Program-made: the position numbers and the translations under genes
The notes under the pieces: model-generated
Database searches by the model: none
What the model was told of the DNA's origin: nothing
The model's input: only the letters and a program-made list of their open reading frames with translations
Shown here: piece after piece, positions 41,103 to 47,982 of the stretch
Layout of the letters: each line of letters starts with the position of its first letter
Numbering within the stretch: position 1 is the first letter of the stretch
From: Duganella sp. 1411
Lineage (GTDB): Bacteria > Pseudomonadota > Gammaproteobacteria > Burkholderiales > Burkholderiaceae_D
DNA: 64,000 bases
Reading direction: 5' to 3'
NCBI RefSeq assembly: GCF_017833525.1
Contig: NZ_JAFICD010000002.1
Coordinates: 620,001-684,000, forward strand

Positions 41103-42797
41103 TCAGGCGAAATCCGACGCCAGCGCCTGATGCAGCGCCTGCACCGCCGCCGAGCCTTCGCCCACCGCCGCCGCCACCCGCTTGACCGAGCCGCTGCGCA
41201 CGTCGCCCACGGCGAAGATGCGCGGCCGGCTGGTCTCCAGAAAATGCCGGCCGCGCTCGAGCGGCCAGCTCTCCGGCGGCACATCCGATCCGGTCAACAC
41301 GAAGTTCTTGTCGTCCAGCGCCACGCAATCGCCCAGCCACGCGGTATTGGGCTCGGCGCCCAGGAACAGGAACACATGGCGCACCGGCGACGCCCTCGCC
41401 TCCCCGCCCGCCGTTTGCCAGACGATGCTTTCGAGCCGGTCGCCGCCGACCATCTCGACGATCTGCTTGCGCGTGTGCAGGGTGATATTCGGCGCCGCCT
41501 CGATGCGCTGGATCAGGTAGCGCGACATGCTGGCCGCCAGGCCGTCCGCGCGCACCACGATGTGCACATGTTTGGCATGACCGGCCAGGAACACCGCCGC
41601 CTGTCCGGCCGAATTGCCGCCGCCGACGATGACCACTTCCTCGTCGGCGCAGAAGGTGGCCTCCATGAACGAGGCGCTGTAATAAACGCCGCGTCCTTCG
41701 AAGCGCTCCAGCCCCGGCAAGTCCGGCTTGCGGTAGCGCGCGCCGGTGGCGATGACGATGGAGCGCGCCCGCAGCCGCTCGCCGCTGTCGATGGCGAGGT
41801 CGAATTCCGCCTGGTCGCAATCGAGCGCGCTGACCTTGACCGGCACCGCCACCTCGGCGCCGAACTTGCGCGCCTGCGACAATCCCCTGCCGGCCAGCGC
41901 CTGGCCGGAGACGCCGGTCGGGAAGCCGAAATAGTTCTCGATCTTGGAGCTGGAACCGGCCTGGCCGCCGGGCGCCTTGGCGTCCAGCACCGCCACGCTC
42001 AGGCCTTCCGAGGCGGCATACACGGCGGCGGCCAGGCCGGCCGGTCCGGCGCCGACCACCACCACGTCGAAGGTGCGGCCGTCGATGCGGTCGGAGCTCA
42101 GGCCGATGCCGTCGGCCAGCTGGCGCAGGCTGGGTTTGCGCAGCACTTCGCCGGTGGGCGTGACCACCGCCGGGATGTCATCGGCCGTCACGCCGAAGCG
42201 CGCCATCAGCGCGGCCGTTTCGGCATGCAGGTCGATATCGAAGTAGGCCGACGGCTGGCCGTTACGGGTGAGGAAATGGCGCAGCGCCAGCGTCGGCGCC
42301 GAGTCGCGCGCGCCGAACATCACCAGGCCGCCGCTCTGGTCCTGCATGTAGGCCACGCGCCGCAGGATGTAGGCGCGCATGATGGTTTCGCTCAGATCGG
42401 CCTCGGACACCACCAGCGTGCCGAGCGACTCCTCGCTGATGACGATCATCTCGCTGTCGCTCAAGGCGCGCGCGGTGGCGACGGCCGCGCGCCCGGCCAA
42501 GGTGCCCATCTCGCCGGTGAAGGAACCCGGGCCGTGCGTGCCGATGACGGTCGATCCCAGCGCCGAGGCGCGTTCGACCTCGATCGCGCCGGAGATGATC
42601 ACGTACATCGGGATGTGGCGGTCGCCCTGGCGGAACAGCACTTCGCCGGCGGCGATGGCGCGGCGCTCGCCGTAACGGCTGAGGATGTCGAATTGGCGGT
42701 CGCTCAGCGTGGGGAAAATCTGGTGGCGGCGGTGGCCGATGTCGGACGAGGCCAGATGCGGGCTCATCTCCATGTCTTTGCCGGGGTTGTGGGCCAT
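41103..42797 (-). CDS. Cyclic-nucleotide-binding domain fused to TrxR-like flavoprotein
   Basis: A 564-residue fusion. Residues about 30-140 are a cNMP-binding domain (LFRQGDRHIPMYVIISGAIEV, GSFTGEMGTLAGRAAVATARA). A thioredoxin-fold-like segment follows (about 155-230). From about 240 there is an FAD-dependent pyridine nucleotide-disulphide reductase domain with GAGPAG (249-254), GGQAGSSSKIENYFGFP, the NADPH site VIVGGGNSAGQAA and the C-terminal FAD motif RIFAVGDVRSGSVKRVAAAVGEG. The CxxC pair expected in thioredoxin reductase is absent (YYSASFMEATFC). The domain order occurs in other bacteria, but the substrate is unknown. GAGGAG precedes the ATG at 42797. Cytosolic, with possible redox signalling. 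Confidence 0.9.
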   Translation of the reverse strand: MAHNPGKDMEMSPHLASSDIGHRRHQIFPTLSDRQFDILSRYGERRAIAAGEVLFRQGDRHIPMYVIISGAIEVERASALGSTVIGTHGPGSFTGEMGTLAGRAAVATARALSDSEMIVISEESLGTLVVSEADLSETIMRAYILRRVAYMQDQSGGLVMFGARDSAPTLALRHFLTRNGQPSAYFDIDLHAETAALMARFGVTADDIPAVVTPTGEVLRKPSLRQLADGIGLSSDRIDGRTFDVVVVGAGPAGLAAAVYAASEGLSVAVLDAKAPGGQAGSSSKIENYFGFPTGVSGQALAGRGLSQARKFGAEVAVPVKVSALDCDQAEFDLAIDSGERLRARSIVIATGARYRKPDLPGLERFEGRGVYYSASFMEATFCADEEVVIVGGGNSAGQAAVFLAGHAKHVHIVVRADGLAASMSRYLIQRIEAAPNITLHTRKQIVEMVGGDRLESIVWQTAGGEARASPVRHVFLFLGAEPNTAWLGDCVALDDKNFVLTGSDVPPESWPLERGRHFLETSRPRIFAVGDVRSGSVKRVAAAVGEGSAAVQALHQALASDFA

Positions 42798-42831
42798 GCG
42801 TGCTCCTCGACGGGTCTGTGATGGTGGACGG

Positions 42832-43191
42832 CTAGCGGCACAGCTCGCGCCACGATTCCTCGAACTCGGCCGGGGCGACATCCTGCGCCAGCAAGGTCAG
42901 CTCGCGCGCGACCGAGATGTAGCGCTGGAAACCGATATACGTGCCGAACGCGTCCTTGGCGTTGACCTCGCCGCAGGGCGCGCCGCCCTTGCCGATGAAC
43001 TGGTTGCGGAACTGGGCGGAAGCGGGGTCGCGGACCTTTTCCCTGACATATTTTTCGCCCAGCGTGGTCAGTGTCGCGGCCTCCTCCTGCTGCTTTTGCG
43101 CCGCCGTCTTGCCGCAGGCCGCCACACAGGCCAGCAGCGCCAGCGCCACCGACAGCAGCGCACCCCGGCGAAGAGTGATTGCTAAACTCAT
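42832..43191 (-). CDS. Small putative lipoprotein
   Basis: A 119-residue protein. The N-terminus (MSLAITLRRGALLSVALALLA) is a signal peptide followed by a lipobox-like CVAAC, so Cys26 is probably lipidated. The mature part (KTAAQKQQEEAATLTTLGEKYV) is helical; the family-like segment REKVRDPASAQFRNQFIGKGGAPCGEVNAKDAFGTYIGFQRYI recalls small proteins with a DPxSAxFR motif, seen in many proteobacterial lipoproteins of unknown role. Cysteines at the end (PCGEV and ELCR) could pair. It is transcribed towards the cNMP-flavoprotein gene (34-base gap) in the same direction. Function is unknown. Confidence 0.78.
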   Translation of the reverse strand: MSLAITLRRGALLSVALALLACVAACGKTAAQKQQEEAATLTTLGEKYVREKVRDPASAQFRNQFIGKGGAPCGEVNAKDAFGTYIGFQRYISVARELTLLAQDVAPAEFEESWRELCR

Positions 43192-43238
43192 AATGTTTTC
43201 TCTTTTGTAATTCCCTGAATCACCCCTAATATAGCAGG

Positions 43239-43301
43239 TCTGTCAACCGTAACGCGGCAACACCTTGCATTGTTGACAGACTGTGTATTTGTTACTATCT
43301 C
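43239..43301 (+). promoter_or_regulatory. Promoter region of the asparaginase gene with inverted repeat
   Basis: TTGACA (43273-43278) followed after 17 bases by TATCTC (43296-43301) may be the asparaginase promoter; the -10 is poor. The -35 is the right arm of an inverted repeat TCTGTCAAC (43239-43247) and GTTGACAGA (43272-43280), so an operator overlapping the -35 is possible. Confidence 0.45.
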
Positions 43302-43329
43302 AAACTTTATAGTTTGATCAGGAGATCGC

Positions 43330-44412
43330 ATGTTACATAACCATAATATTTCAACCCGCTTCTGCCAAGCCTTGCTGGCCTGCACCTTGTTGCTTGGCAG
43401 CTATGCGGAGGCAGCGGACAAACTTGCCAACGTCACCATCCTGGCCACCGGCGGCACCATCGCCGGCAGCGGCGCCAACAGCACCACCACGGTCGGCTAC
43501 ACCGCCGCCACCGTCGGCGTCGACTCCCTGATCAAAGCCGTGCCGGAACTGTCCAAGGTCGCCCAGGTCAAGGGCGAGCAGGTGTTCCAGATCGCCAGCG
43601 AAAACATGAGCAACGAACACTGGCTGACCCTGGCCAAGCGCGTCAACGTGCTGCTGGCCCAGCCGGACGTCGACGGCATCGTCATCACCCACGGCACCGA
43701 TACGCTGGAAGAAACCGCTTACTTCCTCGACCTGGTCGTCAAGAGCAAAAAACCGGTGGTGCTGGTCGGCGCCATGCGCCCGGGCACCGCGCTGTCGGCC
43801 GACGGCCCGATCAACCTGTACAACGCCGTGCTGCTGGCCGCCAATCCGGACGCCGTCGGCAAAGGCGTGATGGTGGCCATGGCCGACCAGATCCACAGCG
43901 CCCGCGACGTCACCAAGACCAACACCTCGACGCCGGACAGCTTCAAGACCACCGAACTGGGCCTGATGGGCTACTTCCAGGGCAACAAGCCGTATTTCTA
44001 CCGCACCTCGACCCGCAAGCACACGGCCGACGCCGAGTTCGACATTAGCAAGCTCGACAAACTGCCGCAAGTGGACATCGTCTACGGCTACGCCAACGTC
44101 AGCCCGGTCGCGCTCAACGCGCTGGTCGCCGCCGGCGCCAAGGGCATCATCCACGCCGGCGTCGGCGACGGCAGCCTGGCCGCCTCGGTCAAGACCGCGC
44201 TGATCGCCGCCCGCAAGCAGGGCGTGATGATCGTGCGCTCGAGCCGCGTCGGCCAAGGCATCGTCGCCCGCAACGGCGAAGCCAATGACGACGAGCTCGA
44301 CTTCGTCGCCTCCGACACGCTCAATCCGCAAAAAGCGCGCATCCTGCTGATGCTGGCCTTGACCAAGACCAACGACAGCAAGGCCGTGCAAAAAATGTTC
44401 TACACGTATTAA
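43330..44412 (+). CDS. ansB: Type II L-asparaginase, exported
   Basis: A 360-residue periplasmic L-asparaginase, which hydrolyses asparagine to aspartate and ammonia. A signal peptide covers about residues 1-28 (FCQALLACTLLLGSYAEA). The active-site motifs are intact: ILATGGTIAGSG with the first catalytic Thr, GIVITHGTDTLEETAYFL with the second Thr-Asp pair, and VLVGAMRPGTALSADGP. The length fits the E. coli AnsB class. AGGAG lies just before the ATG. It is a single gene, with a promoter region containing an inverted repeat. The enzyme may also act on glutamine, which cannot be judged from sequence. Confidence 0.95.
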   Translation: MLHNHNISTRFCQALLACTLLLGSYAEAADKLANVTILATGGTIAGSGANSTTTVGYTAATVGVDSLIKAVPELSKVAQVKGEQVFQIASENMSNEHWLTLAKRVNVLLAQPDVDGIVITHGTDTLEETAYFLDLVVKSKKPVVLVGAMRPGTALSADGPINLYNAVLLAANPDAVGKGVMVAMADQIHSARDVTKTNTSTPDSFKTTELGLMGYFQGNKPYFYRTSTRKHTADAEFDISKLDKLPQVDIVYGYANVSPVALNALVAAGAKGIIHAGVGDGSLAASVKTALIAARKQGVMIVRSSRVGQGIVARNGEANDDELDFVASDTLNPQKARILLMLALTKTNDSKAVQKMFYTY

Positions 44413-44421
44413 TCCAGCGTT

Positions 44422-45045
44422 TTACGGATAGTCCGGCCGCCGCATGCGGAACAGGCTATCCGGACCGATCTCGAAATAATCGGCCGGGCCGCCGCCGCGC
44501 AAAATGGTGCGCGAGCCCGCCGTGTCATACACGCCGTCGCGCAGCAACTCGGGCGCGATGTGCACGCCCACCACCTCCCCCATGATCAGCCAGCCATTGG
44601 TCGGCTCGCCCGCCGCGTCTTGCAGGCGGATGATCTGCGTGCATTTGCATTCGAACGCGACCGGACTTTCGGCCACGCGCGGCACGCCGACGACGCGCGA
44701 CGGCGCCGTCGTCAGGCCCGCCAGCACAAACTCGTCGACCTCCGGCGGCGCCGGAGCGCAGCTGGCGTTCATCGCCTCGGCCAGCGGACGCGTGGCCAGG
44801 TTCCACACGAATTCGCCGGTCTGCTCGATATTGCGCAGCGTGTCCTTGCGCCCCTGGCTGGAAAAGCCGATCAGCGGCGGCGTGTAGTTGAAGGCGTTGA
44901 AAAAACTGTAGGGCGCCAGATTCAGGTTGCCCTGCTCGCCGCGCGAGGAGATCCAGCCGATCGGACGCGGTCCGACGATGGCGTTGAAGGGGTCGTGCGG
45001 CAGGCCGTGGCCTTGGGATGGTTGGTAGAAATAAGGTTCGCTCAT
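44422..45045 (-). CDS. Flavin reductase family protein
   Basis: A 207-residue FMN-binding split-barrel protein of the flavin reductase/DIM6 family. Conserved segments are DPFNAIVGPRPIGWISSRG, NLAPYSFFNAFNYTPPLIGFSS, KDTLRNIEQTGEFVWNLATRPLAEAMN and GEVVGVHIAPELL. The protein probably binds FMN and reduces it or another substrate with NAD(P)H; the physiological partner is unknown. The frame opens at 45096, but ATG 45045, with GGA upstream and the conserved start shortly after, is the better start. It converges on the asparaginase gene with a 9-base gap, and a hairpin separates it from the DJ-1 gene. Confidence 0.9.
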   Translation of the reverse strand: MSEPYFYQPSQGHGLPHDPFNAIVGPRPIGWISSRGEQGNLNLAPYSFFNAFNYTPPLIGFSSQGRKDTLRNIEQTGEFVWNLATRPLAEAMNASCAPAPPEVDEFVLAGLTTAPSRVVGVPRVAESPVAFECKCTQIIRLQDAAGEPTNGWLIMGEVVGVHIAPELLRDGVYDTAGSRTILRGGGPADYFEIGPDSLFRMRRPDYP

Positions 45046-45090
45046 AAAATTCCGGTCGTTGGGCGCGCCGCGGCGCCATGACCGATTTTC

Positions 45091-45152
45091 GCACAAGCAT
45101 TTGACTTGTGCCGCGACCCGACCATCCGGCCAGGGGACGGCGGATGGTCGGG
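45091..45152. other. Two adjacent hairpins between DJ-1 and flavin reductase genes
   Basis: GCACAAG and CTTGTGC (45091-45111) form a 7-bp stem, and CCCGACCATCCG pairs perfectly with CGGATGGTCGGG (45117-45152) over 12 bp with a 12-base loop. They lie after the DJ-1 gene in its direction of transcription but lack a T-run, so terminator function is uncertain. Confidence 0.55.
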
Positions 45153-45181
45153 CCGGCGAGCGGCCAAGCGCCGCGCCGTCG

Positions 45182-46024
45182 TCAGTGCGCCAAGCGCGAC
45201 AACAACTGGTCGGCGACAGCCGACGCCGACGCTGGATTCTGGCCGGTGATCAACTCCCGGTCCACCACCACCTTGCTTTGCCAGTTGGCCGCGCTGCTGT
45301 AGTCACCGCCCGCGCGCTGCAACGCCGTCTGCGGCAGGAATTTCATCGTGCCGCCGTTCAGCATGGGCTTGGCCGCCTCCTCCTCGCTATTGCTGATCAC
45401 GGTCATCCGGTAACCGGCATAAATCCACGCCGGCGCGGCCGATGCCGATGCCGATGCCAGCGTGCCGGTGAAACGCTCCGGCTGGTCCAGCGCCGACAAC
45501 AGGGCGATCGGGCCGTGGCAGACCAGCGCGGTCGGCTTGGCCCGGGCGTGGAAATCGCGCAGCAAGCGTCCCAGCGCCGCGCTGTGCAGCAAGTCTTGCA
45601 TCGGCGCGTGGCCGCCCGGAACATAGACCGCGTCATAGCGGCCATACCCCCCCTGCTCCACCCGCGCCAGGCTGATGACCGGCGATTGCTCGACCGAGGT
45701 GATGCGCAACTGGTCCAGCAACGCCAGATGCTGTTGCATGCTGGCCTCGTTATTGTTGAAGTAACTCTTGTCGACGGAATTGCGGTCCAGCGACGGCGCC
45801 TTGCCCAGTGGCGTGGCGAAGGTGACGGTGTGGCCGGCGTCCAGTAGCTTCTTGACCGGCTGCATCAATTCGTTGGCGTAAAAGCCGGTGTCGAAGGTGC
45901 GGTTGTCGCGCAATTCCAGTTGCGACGCGTCCGACAGGACGACGAGGACGTTGGCGGCGTTGGCGCCGGCGGCGGTAAGGCCGAACAAAACGGCGGCGGC
46001 GGCGTTGCGGATGGCTGGTGTCAT
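45182..46024 (-). CDS. Exported DJ-1/PfpI family protein
   Basis: A 280-residue DJ-1/PfpI superfamily protein. The N-terminus is a signal peptide (AAAAVLFGLTAAGANAA). The domain includes VLVVLSDASQLEL, FYANELMQPVKKLLDAGHTVTFATP, VYVPGGHAPMQDL and the nucleophile elbow ALVCHGPIALL with Cys169-His170, resembling Hsp31-like glyoxalase/chaperone members. In that group the Cys-His(-Glu/Asp) set gives glutathione-independent glyoxalase or deglycase activity, but export to the periplasm makes the role uncertain. It is divergent from a LysR regulator with a 103-base gap that holds a perfect palindrome, so its expression is probably LysR-controlled. Confidence 0.88.
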   Translation of the reverse strand: MTPAIRNAAAAVLFGLTAAGANAANVLVVLSDASQLELRDNRTFDTGFYANELMQPVKKLLDAGHTVTFATPLGKAPSLDRNSVDKSYFNNNEASMQQHLALLDQLRITSVEQSPVISLARVEQGGYGRYDAVYVPGGHAPMQDLLHSAALGRLLRDFHARAKPTALVCHGPIALLSALDQPERFTGTLASASASAAPAWIYAGYRMTVISNSEEEAAKPMLNGGTMKFLPQTALQRAGGDYSSAANWQSKVVVDRELITGQNPASASAVADQLLSRLAH

Positions 46025-46050
46025 AAGAGTGCTCCTGTGAAGTATTTTGC

Positions 46051-46062
46051 AGTAGCGCTACT
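46051..46062. promoter_or_regulatory. Palindrome in the DJ-1/LysR divergent promoter region
   Basis: AGTAGCGCTACT is a perfect 12-base palindrome located between the start codons of the DJ-1 and LysR genes, a suitable place for a LysR operator. It also resembles no other site in the window. Confidence 0.5.
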
Positions 46063-46127
46063 CTATTGATGACTGTAAAGTGCGTAAATAATCAAAAACT
46101 CAAATCATTTGTTCTTGAAAGGTGTGA

Positions 46128-47021
46128 ATGGGACGTCAATTCGATCACATGGCCGATGTGGAAGCGTTTGTGACCATCGTCGACAAGGGCACCATCAGCG
46201 CGGCGGCGGTGGCGCTGGGGACCACGCCCTCGGTGCTGAGCCGGGCCGTCGCGCGGCTCGAAGCGCGGCTGGGGGTGCAACTGATGCGCCGTACCACCCG
46301 CCGCCTGAGCGTGACCGAGGCCGGCACCTTATATCTTGAGCAAGCGCGCAGCGCCTTCGGCCTGATCGCCGACGCCGAGCGCGCGATTCAGGGCCAGGGC
46401 GGCGAGCTGTCCGGCTCGATACGCATCAGCGCGCCGACGACCTACGGCCACTACCGGCTGCCGCCGCTGTTGCGGCCGTTCATGGACCAGCATCCGAAAG
46501 TCATGATCGACTTGAGCATCTCCAACCGCAACGTCGACCTGGTCGAAGAAGGTTACGACATGGCGATACGGCTGGGGGAACTGGCCGACAGCGGCCTGGC
46601 GGCCAAGCGCCTCGGCGACGCCGACGTCTGCCTGGTCGCCTCGCCCGACTATCTGCGTCGCGCCGGCACGCCGCTGGGCCTGGACGATCTGGCCGCTCAC
46701 GCGTGCCTGCCGTTCACCCTGCCGAGCACCGGCCGGCTGTCGCCGTGGCTGCTGAGGGTGGACGGCAAGGATGTCGACTGGATGGCGCCGGCGCGCATGC
46801 GCGTGGCCGATGACGTGCTGGGGGTGGTGACGATGGCGCAGCAAGGCATGGGCATATGCCAGACCTACCGCTTCGTTGCCGACGAACGCTTGCGCGGCGG
46901 CCAGTTGGTCGAAGTGCTGCCGGCGTTCAGCGGGCGCAGCCGGCCGTTCTCACTGATTTATCCGCCGCACCGGCGCATGTCGGCCGCATGCCGGGCGCTG
47001 ATCGATAGCTTGCGGCCATAA
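46128..47021 (+). CDS. LysR-family transcriptional regulator, divergent from DJ-1 gene
   Basis: A 297-residue LysR regulator. The helix-turn-helix (DVEAFVTIVDKGTISAAAVALGTTPSVLSRAVARLEARLGVQLM) is followed by the effector domain starting GSIRISAPTTYGHYRLPPLLRPF, of the CrgA-like group. GAAAGG lies a few bases before the ATG. The gene is divergent from the exported DJ-1 family gene, the classic LysR layout, suggesting it activates that gene under a stress or carbonyl signal. The inducer is unknown. It ends in a terminator shared with the PEP-CTERM gene downstream. Confidence 0.93.
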   Translation: MGRQFDHMADVEAFVTIVDKGTISAAAVALGTTPSVLSRAVARLEARLGVQLMRRTTRRLSVTEAGTLYLEQARSAFGLIADAERAIQGQGGELSGSIRISAPTTYGHYRLPPLLRPFMDQHPKVMIDLSISNRNVDLVEEGYDMAIRLGELADSGLAAKRLGDADVCLVASPDYLRRAGTPLGLDDLAAHACLPFTLPSTGRLSPWLLRVDGKDVDWMAPARMRVADDVLGVVTMAQQGMGICQTYRFVADERLRGGQLVEVLPAFSGRSRPFSLIYPPHRRMSAACRALIDSLRP

Positions 47022-47054
47022 AAAACGCGTCCGAGTTCGTAGGCTCGGACGCGT
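47020..47054 (-). terminator. Terminator between LysR and PEP-CTERM genes
   Basis: ACGCGTCCGAG (47025-47035) pairs perfectly with CTCGGACGCGT (47044-47054) over 11 bp. On the minus strand the stem is followed by a run of T (the A-run at 47020-47024), so it ends transcription of the PEP-CTERM gene. Confidence 0.82.
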
Positions 47055-47074
47055 CGCACAACACCTACCCTAGG

Positions 47075-47662
47075 TTAAACTTTTTGAGCTTGCTTGCGGC
47101 GCGCCATGAAGCCCAGCAGACCCAGACCGGCGGCCATCATGCCGAAGGTTTCCGGTTCCGGCACGGCCGACACGGCGATGGTCAGGTCGGAAGCATACGC
47201 GCCGCCGCCGGTACCGGCGACCAGGCCGTCGACTTGAACGTAATAGCTGCCAGCGGTCAGGCTGGTGGCGGTCAATTCCCAACGATCGGTCGGGTGCGCG
47301 CCACCGCCGGTGACGTTGCTGCCGGCGTAGGTGCCCAGCACGGCGCTGGTCATCGGGTCATATTTCACCAGGTTGAAGCCGGTGATCTGCAGATCCTTGA
47401 TGGTGCTCGATGCCAGATAGCTGGAAGTCAACGAGGTCGACGAGTCGAAATTGCTGTTCAGAACGAACATGTACTGGTCCGTGAACGTGTTGGTGCGGTC
47501 GGCGCTGCCGTAGGTGTTGCCGAAATGTGCGTTGTAACCGCCAGCGCCGTCGCTATCGAGGTCGATGCTGATGGTTTGTCCCACGTTCGCAGCGAAAGCG
47601 GCCGAACCGAACAGGCTGGCGCCGGCGATCATCGAAGCCAGCAAGATATTTTTGATTTTCAT
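47075..47662 (-). CDS. FxDxF-type PEP-CTERM exported protein
   Basis: A 195-residue secreted protein. The N-terminus is a signal peptide (KNILLASMIAGASLFGSAAFA). The first part of the mature chain carries TFTDQYMF, matching the FxDxF motif of a PEP-CTERM subfamily common in Massilia-like bacteria. Long beta-rich segments with SSYLASSTIKDLQITGF and SYYVQVDGLVAG follow. The C-terminus has VPEPETFGMMAAGLGLLGFMARRK, a full PEP-CTERM signal. These proteins are processed by exosortase and often linked to exopolysaccharide matrix. It is monocistronic with a terminator just downstream. Confidence 0.9.
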   Translation of the reverse strand: MKIKNILLASMIAGASLFGSAAFAANVGQTISIDLDSDGAGGYNAHFGNTYGSADRTNTFTDQYMFVLNSNFDSSTSLTSSYLASSTIKDLQITGFNLVKYDPMTSAVLGTYAGSNVTGGGAHPTDRWELTATSLTAGSYYVQVDGLVAGTGGGAYASDLTIAVSAVPEPETFGMMAAGLGLLGFMARRKQAQKV

Positions 47663-47982
47663 TTAGTTTCCGCAGTAGTTAAAATTTTAGCAATGAGAGT
47701 TACCGAACACCCTTATTCGGTGATGCGGAGAATATAGTTTTGTCTTGCCGTCAACTGTGCGGTAGCCAACACAAATGTCAAAATGTACAATTTACTTTCG
47801 GTATAAGCCGCCCGGCCCGGTTGTTAACAAATTCTGTGGATAAGGCTGTTAACAAGCACCACCTCCCACCGCCAAGCTGATGTTTTTAAAGAGAAATATG
47901 TTGATGCGCAAATTTGTCGCAGCCAAAGTTATCCACTGGCATTACACTAATGCATGTTTGTCTTTCAAATCACAAGGAACCC
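47663..47982. other. Intergenic region with DnaA-box-like sites and TGTTAACAA repeats
   Basis: This 320-base gap contains TGTGGATAA (47835-47843), the exact complement of the DnaA box TTATCCACA, and TTATCCACT (47929-47937), one base off. TGTTAACAA occurs twice (47822-47830 and 47847-47855, start-to-start 25 bases), once on each side of the perfect box. The region also includes the promoters of the divergent PEP-CTERM and CocE genes. No gene is seen in it. Confidence 0.6.
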
